45,454 bases of DNA from Betaproteobacteria bacterium (GTDB lineage Bacteria; Pseudomonadota; Gammaproteobacteria; Burkholderiales; SG8-41), in the NCBI GenBank assembly GCA_947486575.1, contig CANKUB010000026.1, positions 1 through 45,454 of the forward strand, read 5' to 3'. Shown here one piece after another: positions 9,281 to 17,020 of this stretch (position 1 is the first letter of the stretch; each line of letters opens with the position of its first letter). The notes beneath the pieces are model-generated. The model was given only the letters and a program-made list of their open reading frames with translations. It made no database searches and was not told the origin of the DNA. A program made the position numbers and the translations under genes.

Positions 9281-9819
9281 AGCACGCAGCGCGCCATAAT
9301 TGTGGCGAAATGCGCAAGATCCGGCGTCGGCGCGCCCGGCGTCTTGGCGCGATCATCCCAGGTGCGCAGTCGCGCGGCATCACGCGCAAAGGGTTGCATG
9401 ATGAAACGCCGCGCGTCTTCGGCGCTGAACGCGTTGCCCTGCAATGCGAGACTCGCTTTCGATGCCGAAGTCAACGCATCATAGTAGGCGGCATCCACCC
9501 GGCACAGGTAGCGTTTGGCGTCCACATGTAGCCGTATCGGTTCCAGCACCGCATCGCCGAACGACCGCTTCAACAAGTGCAGCGCGCGATACTGATGTTT
9601 GTCATCCGCACCCTGCTGTGTGGCGTCGTCACCGAGATCGTGCAACATATGCCCCAGATCATGCAGCATAGCGGCAACAATCAGTTCGTCCGGCGCCTGT
9701 TCCGATTCCGCCAGATGCGCGCATTGCAACGCGTGTTCAAGCTGGCTCACCGGTTCACCGCCATAGCGGTGCGCGCCCGATTCCTGCAGCAGATCCTTGA
9801 TCGATTTAATCGTATCCAT
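9277..9819 (-). CDS. HD-domain protein, PhnZ-like mixed-valent diiron oxygenase
   Basis: The 180-residue HD-fold protein resembles PhnZ, which cleaves 1-hydroxy-2-aminoethylphosphonate to glycine and phosphate using O2. Numbering from ATG 9819, candidate iron ligands are H29, H53, D54, H75, H98 and D155 or D156, in the order and near-spacing of the PhnZ set. The substrate-closing pair Y-x-x-E of PhnZ is present as Y19 and E22. HLLKRSFG, RLHVDAKRYL and TSASKASLALQG are typical segments. ATG 9819 is preferred over a TTG two codons upstream. It sits between phnE2 and the PhnO-like gene in one operon. PhnZ normally needs a hydroxylase partner (PhnY or TmpA type), and none is adjacent. A metal phosphohydrolase role cannot be excluded. 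Confidence 0.78.
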   Translation of the reverse strand: MDTIKSIKDLLQESGAHRYGGEPVSQLEHALQCAHLAESEQAPDELIVAAMLHDLGHMLHDLGDDATQQGADDKHQYRALHLLKRSFGDAVLEPIRLHVDAKRYLCRVDAAYYDALTSASKASLALQGNAFSAEDARRFIMQPFARDAARLRTWDDRAKTPGAPTPDLAHFATIMARCVL

Positions 9820-9837
9820 TTGCAAGCTTTCGTGAAA

Positions 9838-10650
9838 TCAGATAAACGCCTTGCGTATACGTGCGGACATGACATCAATCAGACTCACGGTGACGACGAT
9901 CATCAGCATCACCGCACAGGTCTGTGCATATTGAAAGCCGCGAATGATTTCCCACAGCACCACACCGATGCCGCCAGCGCCCACCATGCCGACGACTGCT
10001 GCGGAACGCACGTTCGATTCAAAACGGTACAAGATATATGAAATCCACAGGGGCAGCACCTGCGGGATCACGCCGTAAACAATCTCTTCCAGCACATGCG
10101 CCCCGGTAGAGCGTATGCCTTCCACCGGCTTGGGATCAATCGCCTCTACCGCCTCGGAAAAGAGCTTCGCCAGTATGCCGGTGGTGTGTATAAAAATCGC
10201 CAGCACGCCTGCGAACGGCCCCAGCCCCACTGCCACCACGAATAACATCGCGAACACCATTTCGTTGATGGCGCGGGCTGCATCCATCAAACGGCGCATC
10301 GGTTGGTGTATCCACCAGGGTGCAATATTGTTAGAACACAGCAACCCGCAGGGTATCGCAAGCACGATCGCCAGCGCCGTGCCCCAGATGGCGATGTGCA
10401 GCGTAATGATCAATTCTTTCAGGTAGACACGCCATTCCGTGAAATCCGGCGGGAAAAACCCGGCGGCGTAGGTGCTCATGTTCGCCGCATCGCGCACCAG
10501 CGCCAGCGGGCGCATATCCGCGCCCTGCCACGCCCACGCCAGTACCGCGCATGCAATACCCCACCCCAGCACCACAAATAGGGATTGCTTCGGCGCGGGG
10601 GGTATTTGCAGCGCAGGTGCAGCTGCGCGCGGCAACGTCGTCGTTGTCAT
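9838..10650 (-). CDS. phnE: Phosphonate ABC transporter permease
   Basis: Inner-membrane permease of the second phosphonate importer, 270 residues with about six hydrophobic segments. The cytoplasmic EAA-type loop reads [19 protein letters not shown], the PhnE form, followed by [25 protein letters not shown]. It lies 14 bp after phnD2 and just before the PhnZ-like gene. Length matches single-gene PhnE permeases. Confidence 0.94.
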   Translation of the reverse strand: MTTTTLPRAAAPALQIPPAPKQSLFVVLGWGIACAVLAWAWQGADMRPLALVRDAANMSTYAAGFFPPDFTEWRVYLKELIITLHIAIWGTALAIVLAIPCGLLCSNNIAPWWIHQPMRRLMDAARAINEMVFAMLFVVAVGLGPFAGVLAIFIHTTGILAKLFSEAVEAIDPKPVEGIRSTGAHVLEEIVYGVIPQVLPLWISYILYRFESNVRSAAVVGMVGAGGIGVVLWEIIRGFQYAQTCAVMLMIVVTVSLIDVMSARIRKAFI

Positions 10651-10664
10651 ACTGCTAAGAGCGG

Positions 10665-11645
10665 CTACTGTTTGGCTGCCAGCTGCGTATTCAGTTGCGC
10701 CAGCTTGCGGTTGATCTCGTCCAGTTTGGCTGCTTTATCAGCAGCACTCATGGCCGCATCGTTTTCAATCTTGGTTTTGTCCTTGAACAACTCAAGCTGG
10801 CGGATCGGGATCAACTGCCGGTCGTCAGAGGCTTTGAAACCTGCCGTGGTTAGCTTGAGCATGATGGCCTTCTCTCGCGCGGCGTCCGGCCCCGTGCCAT
10901 AAGTCAATATGAAATCGCGCACCTTTTTCTTGACCTCCGGCGCGAGGTCTTTGCGCCACACCAGCGGATCACTGGGAATCAACGGCGATTTCCAGATAAC
11001 GCGCAGCTCCTTTGCCTTGTCCGGAAACCTGGCGGTAAAGCGTTCGAAGTTTTCCGTGTTATTGGTTGCTACATCCACTTGTTTGTTGACCACCGCCAGC
11101 AGATTGGTTTCATGGCTGGCGCCGCGCACGGTCTTGAAGTGCGTTTTCGGATCTATTTTGTTCAGCGCGAACACGTAGTAGGAAGGCACCAGAAATCCCG
11201 ACGTCGAGTTGGGATCGCCATTGCCGAAGTTCAGGGTTTTGCCATTCTTGATCATGTCGTCGAGACTGCGCAGCGGGCTGTCTTTGTGCACCACCAGCAA
11301 GGAGTAGTAGCCCTGGCCGCCATCGGGTGCGATCATTTGTGCAAAAATTTCACCGCTGGCCCGATCCACCGCTTCCATGCCTGACTTGTTGCCATGCCAC
11401 GCAACCTGCACCTTGTTAAAACGCATGGCTTCGATGATGCCCGCGTAGTCCGAAGCAAAAAACGTGTTGACCTTGAGTCCAGTACGCTTTTGCATATCGT
11501 CAATCATCGGTTGCCAGTTTTCCTTCAGGTTCGCCGACGATTCGGTGGAAATAATGCCAAAGTTGATTTCGTTGGTGGACTGCGCTTGGGCTGGCACCCA
11601 AGCGGCGGCGGCAATGAGTAACATCAATCGCACAAAACGTAACAT
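10665..11645 (-). CDS. phnD: Phosphonate-binding periplasmic protein, PhnD type 2 (E. coli-like)
   Basis: This 326-residue protein starts with a clear signal peptide ([21 protein letters not shown]). It then shows the E. coli-type PhnD signature [23 protein letters not shown]. Further matches are [19 protein letters not shown] and [14 protein letters not shown], segments that line the aminoalkylphosphonate pocket in characterised homologues. The C-terminal 30 residues form a charged, helical tail. AAGGAG precedes the ATG at good spacing. It delivers phosphonates to PhnE2/PhnC2. It is clearly a different subtype from the truncated PhnD at the left edge. Confidence 0.95.
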   Translation of the reverse strand: MLRFVRLMLLIAAAAWVPAQAQSTNEINFGIISTESSANLKENWQPMIDDMQKRTGLKVNTFFASDYAGIIEAMRFNKVQVAWHGNKSGMEAVDRASGEIFAQMIAPDGGQGYYSLLVVHKDSPLRSLDDMIKNGKTLNFGNGDPNSTSGFLVPSYYVFALNKIDPKTHFKTVRGASHETNLLAVVNKQVDVATNNTENFERFTARFPDKAKELRVIWKSPLIPSDPLVWRKDLAPEVKKKVRDFILTYGTGPDAAREKAIMLKLTTAGFKASDDRQLIPIRQLELFKDKTKIENDAAMSAADKAAKLDEINRKLAQLNTQLAAKQ

Positions 11646-11656
11646 GTGTATCTCCT

Positions 11657-11668
11657 TGTTTTAAAACA
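11657..11668. repeat. Short AT palindrome between phnC2 and phnD2
   Basis: The perfect 12-bp palindrome TGTTTTAAAACA lies in the 31-bp gap just upstream of the phnD2 Shine-Dalgarno sequence. It shares its core with the double element at 44452-44479, so it may be a degenerate relative of the AT-rich element family. Confidence 0.35.
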
Positions 11669-11676
11669 GATTTAAT

Positions 11677-12519
11677 TCAGGCTGTCGCAGATTCTGGCAA
11701 CGGGAACGGCAGCACGACATGGGTGTCGTGCGGCGCGCGTTTTCCGCCATGGTCCGGCGCAAGCAGTTCGCTGGCCTCCGCGCCATAGATGGCTGACAGC
11801 ATTTCATTGGTCAGCCGCGCCGACGGGCCGTCGTAAACCACCTTGCCCTGGCGCAAAGCAACGATACGCGGGCAATACTGCCGCGCAAATTCAACTTGAT
11901 GCAGCGACACCACCACCGTGCAGCCGTCTTCACGGTTGATGGCGGCGAGTATTTCCATGACGCGCCGCGACGATTCCGGATCGAGCGAAGCAATCGGTTC
12001 ATCCGCCAGTATGGTACGTGCCCCCTGCACCAGCGTGCGCGCTATCGCGCCGCGCTGCTGCTGCCCGCCGGAAAGCGTGGAGGCGCGTTGCCATGCGTAT
12101 TCAAGCATACCCACGCGGTTTAGCGCCTCCATGCCAATACGGATTTCCTCGCGTGTAAATCGTCCCAGCAAGCTGCGCCACAGCGGCACCCGATGCAAAA
12201 GACCACTCAACACGTTGGTAATCAGCGGCAGACGCGCCACCAGATTGAATTGCTGAAATACAAAACCGGTGCGCGAACGTAAGCGACGTATGCCTTTGGC
12301 TGCGCGACCATCGCGCTGCACGGGGAGACCATCGATTTCAACAGTGCCACGCTCACCGAGCGTCAGTGCCGACAAGTGTCGCAGCAGCGTTGATTTGCCG
12401 GAGCCGGAGGCGCCGATCAGCGCCACCATTTCGCCCGCTTGTATCTCCAGCGAGATATCGCCCAGTGCCTTGCGTGCGCCGAACAGCTTATGCAGGTGAC
12501 AGATCAGAATGTGGGACAC
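11677..12519 (-). CDS. phnC: Phosphonate ABC transporter ATP-binding protein, copy 2
   Basis: ATPase subunit of the second importer, 280 residues from GTG 12519. Walker [11 protein letters not shown]-loop [14 protein letters not shown], signature [15 protein letters not shown] and Walker [14 protein letters not shown] are intact. The PhnC-type [24 protein letters not shown] follows. GTG 12519 has GAGG eight bases upstream and starts the family-like core. The frame remains open to 12576, but that extension would overlap the PhoB-type promoter described at 12549-12593. It heads the operon phnC2-D2-E2-phnZ-like-phnO-like. Confidence 0.94.
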   Translation of the reverse strand: MSHILICHLHKLFGARKALGDISLEIQAGEMVALIGASGSGKSTLLRHLSALTLGERGTVEIDGLPVQRDGRAAKGIRRLRSRTGFVFQQFNLVARLPLITNVLSGLLHRVPLWRSLLGRFTREEIRIGMEALNRVGMLEYAWQRASTLSGGQQQRGAIARTLVQGARTILADEPIASLDPESSRRVMEILAAINREDGCTVVVSLHQVEFARQYCPRIVALRQGKVVYDGPSARLTNEMLSAIYGAEASELLAPDHGGKRAPHDTHVVLPFPLPESATA

Positions 12520-12548
12520 GGATTGCGCCTCGCAAATGAAGTAGGCAC

Positions 12549-12593
12549 ATGATGGACGGTGTGTGTGACAAGCCAATGACGGTTTTTTTACAG
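12549..12593 (-). promoter_or_regulatory. PhoB-type promoter of the phnC2 operon, three heptamers
   Basis: Reading the minus strand, CTGTAAA (12587-12593), CCGTCAT (12576-12582) and TTGTCAC (12565-12571) lie in perfect 11-nt register with 4-nt spacers. CATCAT (12549-12554) follows the last one after exactly 10 nt and fits a -10 at four of six positions. Three in-phase half-sites are characteristic of a tandem PhoB site. Confidence 0.75.
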
Positions 12594-12616
12594 CGCTGTC
12601 GCACAGCCGCGTGGTG

Positions 12617-12644
12617 TTGCCGTGTCATGATCCGGCAATATAGC
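12617..12644 (+). promoter_or_regulatory. Candidate promoter of plcP with PhoB half-site
   Basis: TTGCCG (12617-12622) and TATAGC (12639-12644) are separated by 16 nt. Inside the spacer GTGTCAT (12622-12628) resembles a PhoB heptamer and ends exactly 10 nt before the -10. A second heptamer upstream is weak, so PhoB control is less certain here than on the divergent side. Confidence 0.4.
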
Positions 12645-12688
12645 CACACTAAAATTTCGCCAGTAAAACAACAATTTAGGGGCGATGC

Positions 12689-13654
12689 GTGCGGGCATTC
12701 AAGAATGCAGTTGGCGGCTTCCTCAATACGGGCTTTAATGCGCCACCTGGCCGCAACCTAGCGCAGTCGCCACTGCAATCAGCACCAGCGCCACTAAGCA
12801 ACACGCTAGAAACTAGCCCGCAGCAGCGCAAGCACGAAACCGGCACAAAGCGTGTGAGGGCACTGTTTCTATCCGACATCCATCTCGGTACACGTGCCTG
12901 TCAGGCAGAACGCCTGCTCGCCTTCATGCGTGAATATGAAAGCGAGTATCTCTATCTGGTAGGCGACATCGTTGACCTGTGGGCGATGAAGCGCACCGTG
13001 TATTGGCCACCCGCACACAACACCATTGTGCAGAAAGTCCTGCGCATGGCTCGCCATCACACCAAAATCTATTTCATTCCGGGCAACCACGACGAATCGT
13101 TGCGTCAATATGTGGGCATGTCGTTCGGCGCAGTGGATATCGTAACCGACCATGTGCATGTCACCGCAGACGGCAAGCGATTGTGGGTGATGCATGGCGA
13201 TCAGTATGACCAGGTTACCACCTGTCACCGCTGGATATCGGTGCTGGGTGATGTGTCCTACACGGTGCTGGTGCATATCAATCGTTTGCTGTCGCTGAGC
13301 CGGCGCAAGCTCGGCATTGGTGGCCATTGGTCGCTGGCGGACTACGCCAAGCGCAATGTGCTGAAGGCGGTAGCCTACATTGGCGACTTTGAAACCGTGG
13401 CAGTACGCGCGGCCGCACACAAAAAAATGGACGGAGTGATCTGCGGGCACATCCATACAGCGGCGCTGAAATCCATAGAAGGTACCTGCTATTACAACTG
13501 TGGCGACTGGGTGGATAGCTGCACGGCGCTGGTGGAGCACATGGATGGCCGCATGGAGCTGGTACGCACCACACCTGAACACGCGCTCGCCATATTCGAG
13601 CCGCTGGTGGCTGCACAGGAAGCGCCCGTGCAGACAGAACGTCTGCGCGCCTAG
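12689..13654 (+). CDS. plcP: PlcP-type metallophosphoesterase (phospholipase C / UDP-2,3-diacylglucosamine diphosphatase family, COG2908)
   Basis: The catalytic part starts at residue about 56 and holds the full calcineurin-like metal set: LFLSDIHLGTR, LVGDIVDLWAMKR, IPGNHDE, MHGDQYD and ICGHIHTA, ending with YYNCGDWVDSCTALVEH. This pattern, in particular the GDWVxSCTA end and the WYWP-like YWPPAHN segment, fits PlcP. PlcP is the phosphate-starvation phospholipase C that turns phosphatidylethanolamine or phosphatidylcholine into diacylglycerol for glycolipid synthesis. LpxH, the related lipid A enzyme, is a less likely alternative. GTG 12689 has AGGGG upstream; it gives a proline- and serine-rich N-terminal extension of about 50 residues unlike the family. 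Divergent from the phnC2 operon. Confidence 0.8.
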   Translation: MRAFKNAVGGFLNTGFNAPPGRNLAQSPLQSAPAPLSNTLETSPQQRKHETGTKRVRALFLSDIHLGTRACQAERLLAFMREYESEYLYLVGDIVDLWAMKRTVYWPPAHNTIVQKVLRMARHHTKIYFIPGNHDESLRQYVGMSFGAVDIVTDHVHVTADGKRLWVMHGDQYDQVTTCHRWISVLGDVSYTVLVHINRLLSLSRRKLGIGGHWSLADYAKRNVLKAVAYIGDFETVAVRAAAHKKMDGVICGHIHTAALKSIEGTCYYNCGDWVDSCTALVEHMDGRMELVRTTPEHALAIFEPLVAAQEAPVQTERLRA

Positions 13655-13704
13655 GCCCTTACTCTGAACTTGTCCCTTGGCACGTCTTGCGGGCTGCCGT
13701 CCCG

Positions 13705-13761
13705 CTGTCACACAACCACCACACGAACTGTCACGCCGCCGTAATTTGTTGCGCCTACACT
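13705..13761 (+). promoter_or_regulatory. PhoB-type promoter of the Mpo1-like gene
   Basis: The 18-mer CTGTCACGCCGCCGTAAT (13728-13745) is a Pho-box-like heptamer pair, with a perfect first half. After exactly 10 nt comes TACACT (13756-13761) as -10. A further CTGTCAC (13705-13711) lies 23 nt upstream, one base out of register. The coding start is 43 nt further on. Confidence 0.62.
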
Positions 13762-13804
13762 ACGAGGCAGTGATGCCTCTGTGTATTTATTAAAAGGAGT
13801 GACC

Positions 13805-14404
13805 ATGTCCGAATTTTTCAAGCAGCTACAAATTCAGCGCTGGGATGATCACCGTTACTATCATCACAGCCGCATTAATCAGTCACTGCATCTGGTGAGT
13901 GCCGTGAGCTTTGTGTGTGCGTATGCCCTGCTGTTCAAAGACCCCGCCACAGCGGCCTTGATCGCATGGCTGATTTCGATGACCAGCCGTCAGGCCGGCC
14001 ATTTTTTCTTTGAGCCCAAGGGTTATGACGAAGTGAATCAGGCCACGCATGAATACAAGGAAGATATCAAGGTCGGCTATAACCTGCGCCGCAAGGTGGT
14101 GCTGATGGCGATCTGGGCTTTATCACCATTGGTTCTGATGCTCGAACCCAGCCTGTTCGGTTTGCTGGAACCACACACCAACAGCGAGGGATTCATTCAC
14201 AACACCGGTCTGATTTGGCTGGCGATTGGTGTGGGAGGCCTGCTGTTCCGCACGATCCACCTGTTTTTTATCAAGGATGTGCTGTCGGGCCTGGTGTGGA
14301 TGAGCAAAATTCTTACCGACCCGTTTCACGATATCAAGCTCTACTACAAAGCGCCGTTCGCCCTGCTGCGCGGTGAACTGATCGAACCGCGCAAGACGCA
14401 CTGA
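13805..14404 (+). CDS. Small membrane protein, remote Mpo1/DUF962-like
   Basis: This 199-residue protein has three to four hydrophobic segments (about 29-62, 99-122 and 138-160). It also has a pattern like that of Mpo1/DUF962 proteins: an early basic-histidine stretch RYYHHSRINQSLHLV and a following SRQAGHFFFEPKGYDEVNQATHEY. Mpo1 is an iron-dependent dioxygenase acting on 2-hydroxy fatty acids in membranes. The match is to motif spacing only (HxxxxNxxxH, then QxxGHxxFE), so function is inferred weakly. ATG 13805 has a strong AAAGGAG upstream; an ATG at 13781 in the same frame has no such site. It carries its own PhoB-type promoter and ends convergently 14 bp from the aminotransferase gene. 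Confidence 0.6.
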   Translation: MSEFFKQLQIQRWDDHRYYHHSRINQSLHLVSAVSFVCAYALLFKDPATAALIAWLISMTSRQAGHFFFEPKGYDEVNQATHEYKEDIKVGYNLRRKVVLMAIWALSPLVLMLEPSLFGLLEPHTNSEGFIHNTGLIWLAIGVGGLLFRTIHLFFIKDVLSGLVWMSKILTDPFHDIKLYYKAPFALLRGELIEPRKTH

Positions 14405-14418
14405 TTGCACCTGGGACG

Positions 14419-16077
14419 CTAATAACCGGTTCGGTGCGCGATCATCTCGCGCAGTATGCGGCGCTTGATGGCCTTGTTGGTGAGCGCAGGATTGTGCCAC
14501 CACCAGCCATCGCGCTGCATGGCCTGCGCAGCGCGCACGATGCGCTGCGCTACCGCGTCAAAATCCTGCTCGCTGTAGTTCAGGCTGAAAATAAGGCGCC
14601 CGGTGCCCACCCAACTCAAGGCCAACCCCTCCAGACGAAGATAGTGCTGAAACAACCAGTTGTAGCAGGCAGGCTGCGAGTAATAAATCGTCCAGATGGT
14701 CGAGAAATTGGCTACCTGAACGGGCACGCCCGCTGTCTGCAATTGCTGATTCAGCGACTGCGCGCGGCGATTCCAGGTGTCTTCCAGTCCGTCATACAGC
14801 GCGCGCACTGGCGCGGTTTCCAGCCGCCGCAGGAACGCATTCATCGCGCCCATCACATACGGGTGCGAATTAAACGTGCCACGGGCGAAACAAATATCCG
14901 CAGGCTTGTCGTCGCAAAAGCGCTTCATCCACGCATGCTTGCCGCACACCACGCCCACAGGCAATCCGCCACCCAGCGTTTTGCCATAAGTCACCAAGTC
15001 AGCGCGCACGCCAAAGTATTCCTGTGCCCCGCCGGGTGCCAGCCGGAAGCCCATGAACACCTCATCGAAGATCAAGGCAATACCGCGGTCATCACATATT
15101 TCTCGCAATTGAATCAACCACTTCGTATATTCCTCCCGCGAATACGCCGCTTTGCGCGAGCTATCCACCAGCGACGAGTCGCCCGGCGCATTCGCGTTGG
15201 GATGCAACGCCTGCAGTGGATTCACCAGCACACACGCGATATCACGGCGACGGCGCAGTACACGCAACGTGTCTTCATCCATTTCTTTCAGCGTATAGGT
15301 ATCGCGTGCTCGTACCGGGTTACCTATGCCCGGCTGCACGTCGCCCCACCAGCCGTGATAGGCACCGCAAAAACGCACGAGATGCGAGCGCCTGCTGTGG
15401 TATCGCGCCAGGCGCACCGCCTGCATCACTGCTTCGGTGCCAGACATGTGAAACGATACTTCATCCATGCCCGACAGTTGTTTCAGCCGTTGTACGTTGT
15501 CAGCGACGACGGGATGATAGGCACCCAGGACGGGCCCCAATTCGCTCACCAACGCACTGCCTTCCGCGATGCACTGCTTGTAGAAATCATTGCCAAACAG
15601 ATTAACGCCGTACGATCCGGTGAGGTCGTAAAACGTATTTCCGTCAAGATCGGTCACGGTTACGCCGCTGGTGGCCCGCACAAACGAGCCGCCTTTCAGT
15701 TGCGAAGCCAGTTGCCGGAACTGAAACGGCACGCGGTAGGCGCTGACAAAACGCATATCGGATATGCCCGCTTCAGCCTCTGTCGACAACGCCATGCTGA
15801 GCGGATAACGCGTGCGAAACTCTTCCGTCAATTGCATAAAGGCTGCGCGGCGCTGCGCGACAACGTCCGCTGGCGCGCCATCAACAGAAAAAACCTCCTT
15901 GTCGTTGTAGCTGTAATTCGGCATCAGCGCCGCAATGCGCCGCGCAATGCGTGGGTGGCCCGCCAGCGAACGGTGTTTGGCCAGCGACAACTCCAGCCGG
16001 GATTTGGCGCGTGCCAGTGCGTAGAGGGCAACGGGCAAAGCACCGCCCAATGCATACAAGCCTAGGGTTTCATTCAT
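14419..16077 (-). CDS. Class III PLP-dependent aminotransferase with N-terminal membrane anchor
   Basis: The 552-residue protein has a hydrophobic N-terminus (about residues 4-23), a basic linker, and a full fold-type I aminotransferase domain from about residue 110. Active-site features are SGTEAVMQAVRLAR (212-225), GAYHGWW (238-244), the FDEV aspartate at 338 that pairs with the PLP ring, and the Schiff-base lysine in LVTYGKTLGGG at 366. It resembles glutamate-1-semialdehyde aminotransferase-like proteins but is longer by about 110 residues at the N-terminus, so haem synthesis is unlikely. Its start is only 43 bp from the divergent psd2 start. The membrane anchor and lipid-gene neighbours suggest action on an amino-lipid or its head group, which is inference. 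Confidence 0.85.
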   Translation of the reverse strand: MNETLGLYALGGALPVALYALARAKSRLELSLAKHRSLAGHPRIARRIAALMPNYSYNDKEVFSVDGAPADVVAQRRAAFMQLTEEFRTRYPLSMALSTEAEAGISDMRFVSAYRVPFQFRQLASQLKGGSFVRATSGVTVTDLDGNTFYDLTGSYGVNLFGNDFYKQCIAEGSALVSELGPVLGAYHPVVADNVQRLKQLSGMDEVSFHMSGTEAVMQAVRLARYHSRRSHLVRFCGAYHGWWGDVQPGIGNPVRARDTYTLKEMDEDTLRVLRRRRDIACVLVNPLQALHPNANAPGDSSLVDSSRKAAYSREEYTKWLIQLREICDDRGIALIFDEVFMGFRLAPGGAQEYFGVRADLVTYGKTLGGGLPVGVVCGKHAWMKRFCDDKPADICFARGTFNSHPYVMGAMNAFLRRLETAPVRALYDGLEDTWNRRAQSLNQQLQTAGVPVQVANFSTIWTIYYSQPACYNWLFQHYLRLEGLALSWVGTGRLIFSLNYSEQDFDAVAQRIVRAAQAMQRDGWWWHNPALTNKAIKRRILREMIAHRTGY

Positions 16078-16101
16078 GGACGATTTCTCTCTTGATTAAT
16101 A

Positions 16102-16121
16102 TTAATAAAAACAATTGCTTA
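16102..16121 (+). repeat. AT-rich interspersed element, copy 2
   Basis: TTAATAAAAACAATTGCTTA lies in the 43-bp divergent gap and abuts, by its last base, the ATG of psd2. No Shine-Dalgarno sequence is present for psd2. Confidence 0.72.
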
Positions 16122-17020
16122 TGAGTTTGCGCACACGCATTCAAGCATTGCTTGGGCAGGAAGACCTGAACTTTCTGCTCACCAACCGCCTGCCCCGCAA
16201 TGCGCTGACGCGGTTCATGGGGTGGTTCAGCAAGATCGAGCAACCGTTGGTACGCGACGCGTCGATTGCGGTATGGCGATTTTTTTCCGGGTTGGATGTG
16301 AGCGAAGCGCGCAAGTCTCACTTCACAAGTCTGCACGATTGCTTTATTCGCGAGCTGAAGGACGGGCTGCGGCCGGTGGCAAATGATCCGGCAGTACTGT
16401 CCAGCCCGTGCGACGGCATCGTCGGTGCGCACGGGCCGATTGACGGCACACGCGTGTTTCAAGCCAAGGGTTTCCCCTACACGCTGGAAGATTTGCTGGG
16501 TGACGACGCAAATGGCATCAATGACAACGAATGGCGCGACGGCTACTTTGTGACGCTGCGGCTGACATCCAGCATGTACCATCGCTTTCACGCGCCACAG
16601 GACTTGTTTGTGGAACAACTGACGTATTTTTCCGGCGACACCTGGAACGTGAATCCGATTGCGCTGCGGCGCGTCGAGAAGTTGTTCTGTAAAAACGAAC
16701 GGGCGTTCATTAAAACGCGGATCACCGGAAGCGGACCTTGCGCGGGCAAGCTGATTGCGCTGGTGCCCGTGGCGGCGATACTGGTGGCGAGTATTCGCCT
16801 GCATTTTCTGGATGTGCTGCTGCACCTGAAATACGCCGGGCCACGCCGCATCGCGTGCAACGCGGCGTTCAGCAAGGGGCAAGAAATGGGCTGGTTTCAG
16901 CACGGCTCGACCATCATCGTGCTTGCCCCCAAGGGCTTTGTGTTGTGCGACAGCTTGCGCGAAGGAGCGGTCATGCGTATGGGGCAGGCCCTCATGCGCT
17001 GGAATGCCTCGGTTAATTGA
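16121..17020 (+). CDS. psd: Phosphatidylserine decarboxylase, second copy (long type)
   Basis: The 299-residue protein has the three elements of pyruvoyl-dependent phosphatidylserine decarboxylases. These are the aspartate in SSPCDGIVG (D98), histidines in YHRFHAP (H154, H157) and the self-cleavage site HGSTIIVLAPKGF (S263), where chain cleavage creates the pyruvoyl group. It should convert phosphatidylserine, or a related seryl-lipid, to the ethanolamine form at the membrane. A housekeeping short-type psd is present at 30612, so this copy is redundant and probably specialised. ATG 16121 is chosen; a TTG two codons upstream is possible. No Shine-Dalgarno is visible, and an AT-rich element fills the leader. 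It overlaps the convergent glycosyltransferase by 8 nt at the tails. Confidence 0.9.
   Translation: MSLRTRIQALLGQEDLNFLLTNRLPRNALTRFMGWFSKIEQPLVRDASIAVWRFFSGLDVSEARKSHFTSLHDCFIRELKDGLRPVANDPAVLSSPCDGIVGAHGPIDGTRVFQAKGFPYTLEDLLGDDANGINDNEWRDGYFVTLRLTSSMYHRFHAPQDLFVEQLTYFSGDTWNVNPIALRRVEKLFCKNERAFIKTRITGSGPCAGKLIALVPVAAILVASIRLHFLDVLLHLKYAGPRRIACNAAFSKGQEMGWFQHGSTIIVLAPKGFVLCDSLREGAVMRMGQALMRWNASVN

Noticed and set aside
12869-13711. A 280-codon minus-strand frame opposite plcP
   Set aside because: Shadow of a clear metallophosphoesterase gene; no motif of its own.
14434-16065. A 543-codon open frame on the plus strand opposite the aminotransferase
   Set aside because: Its translation is rich in His, Arg and Gln with no family-like motif, while the minus strand has a complete PLP aminotransferase. 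It is a GC-driven shadow frame.
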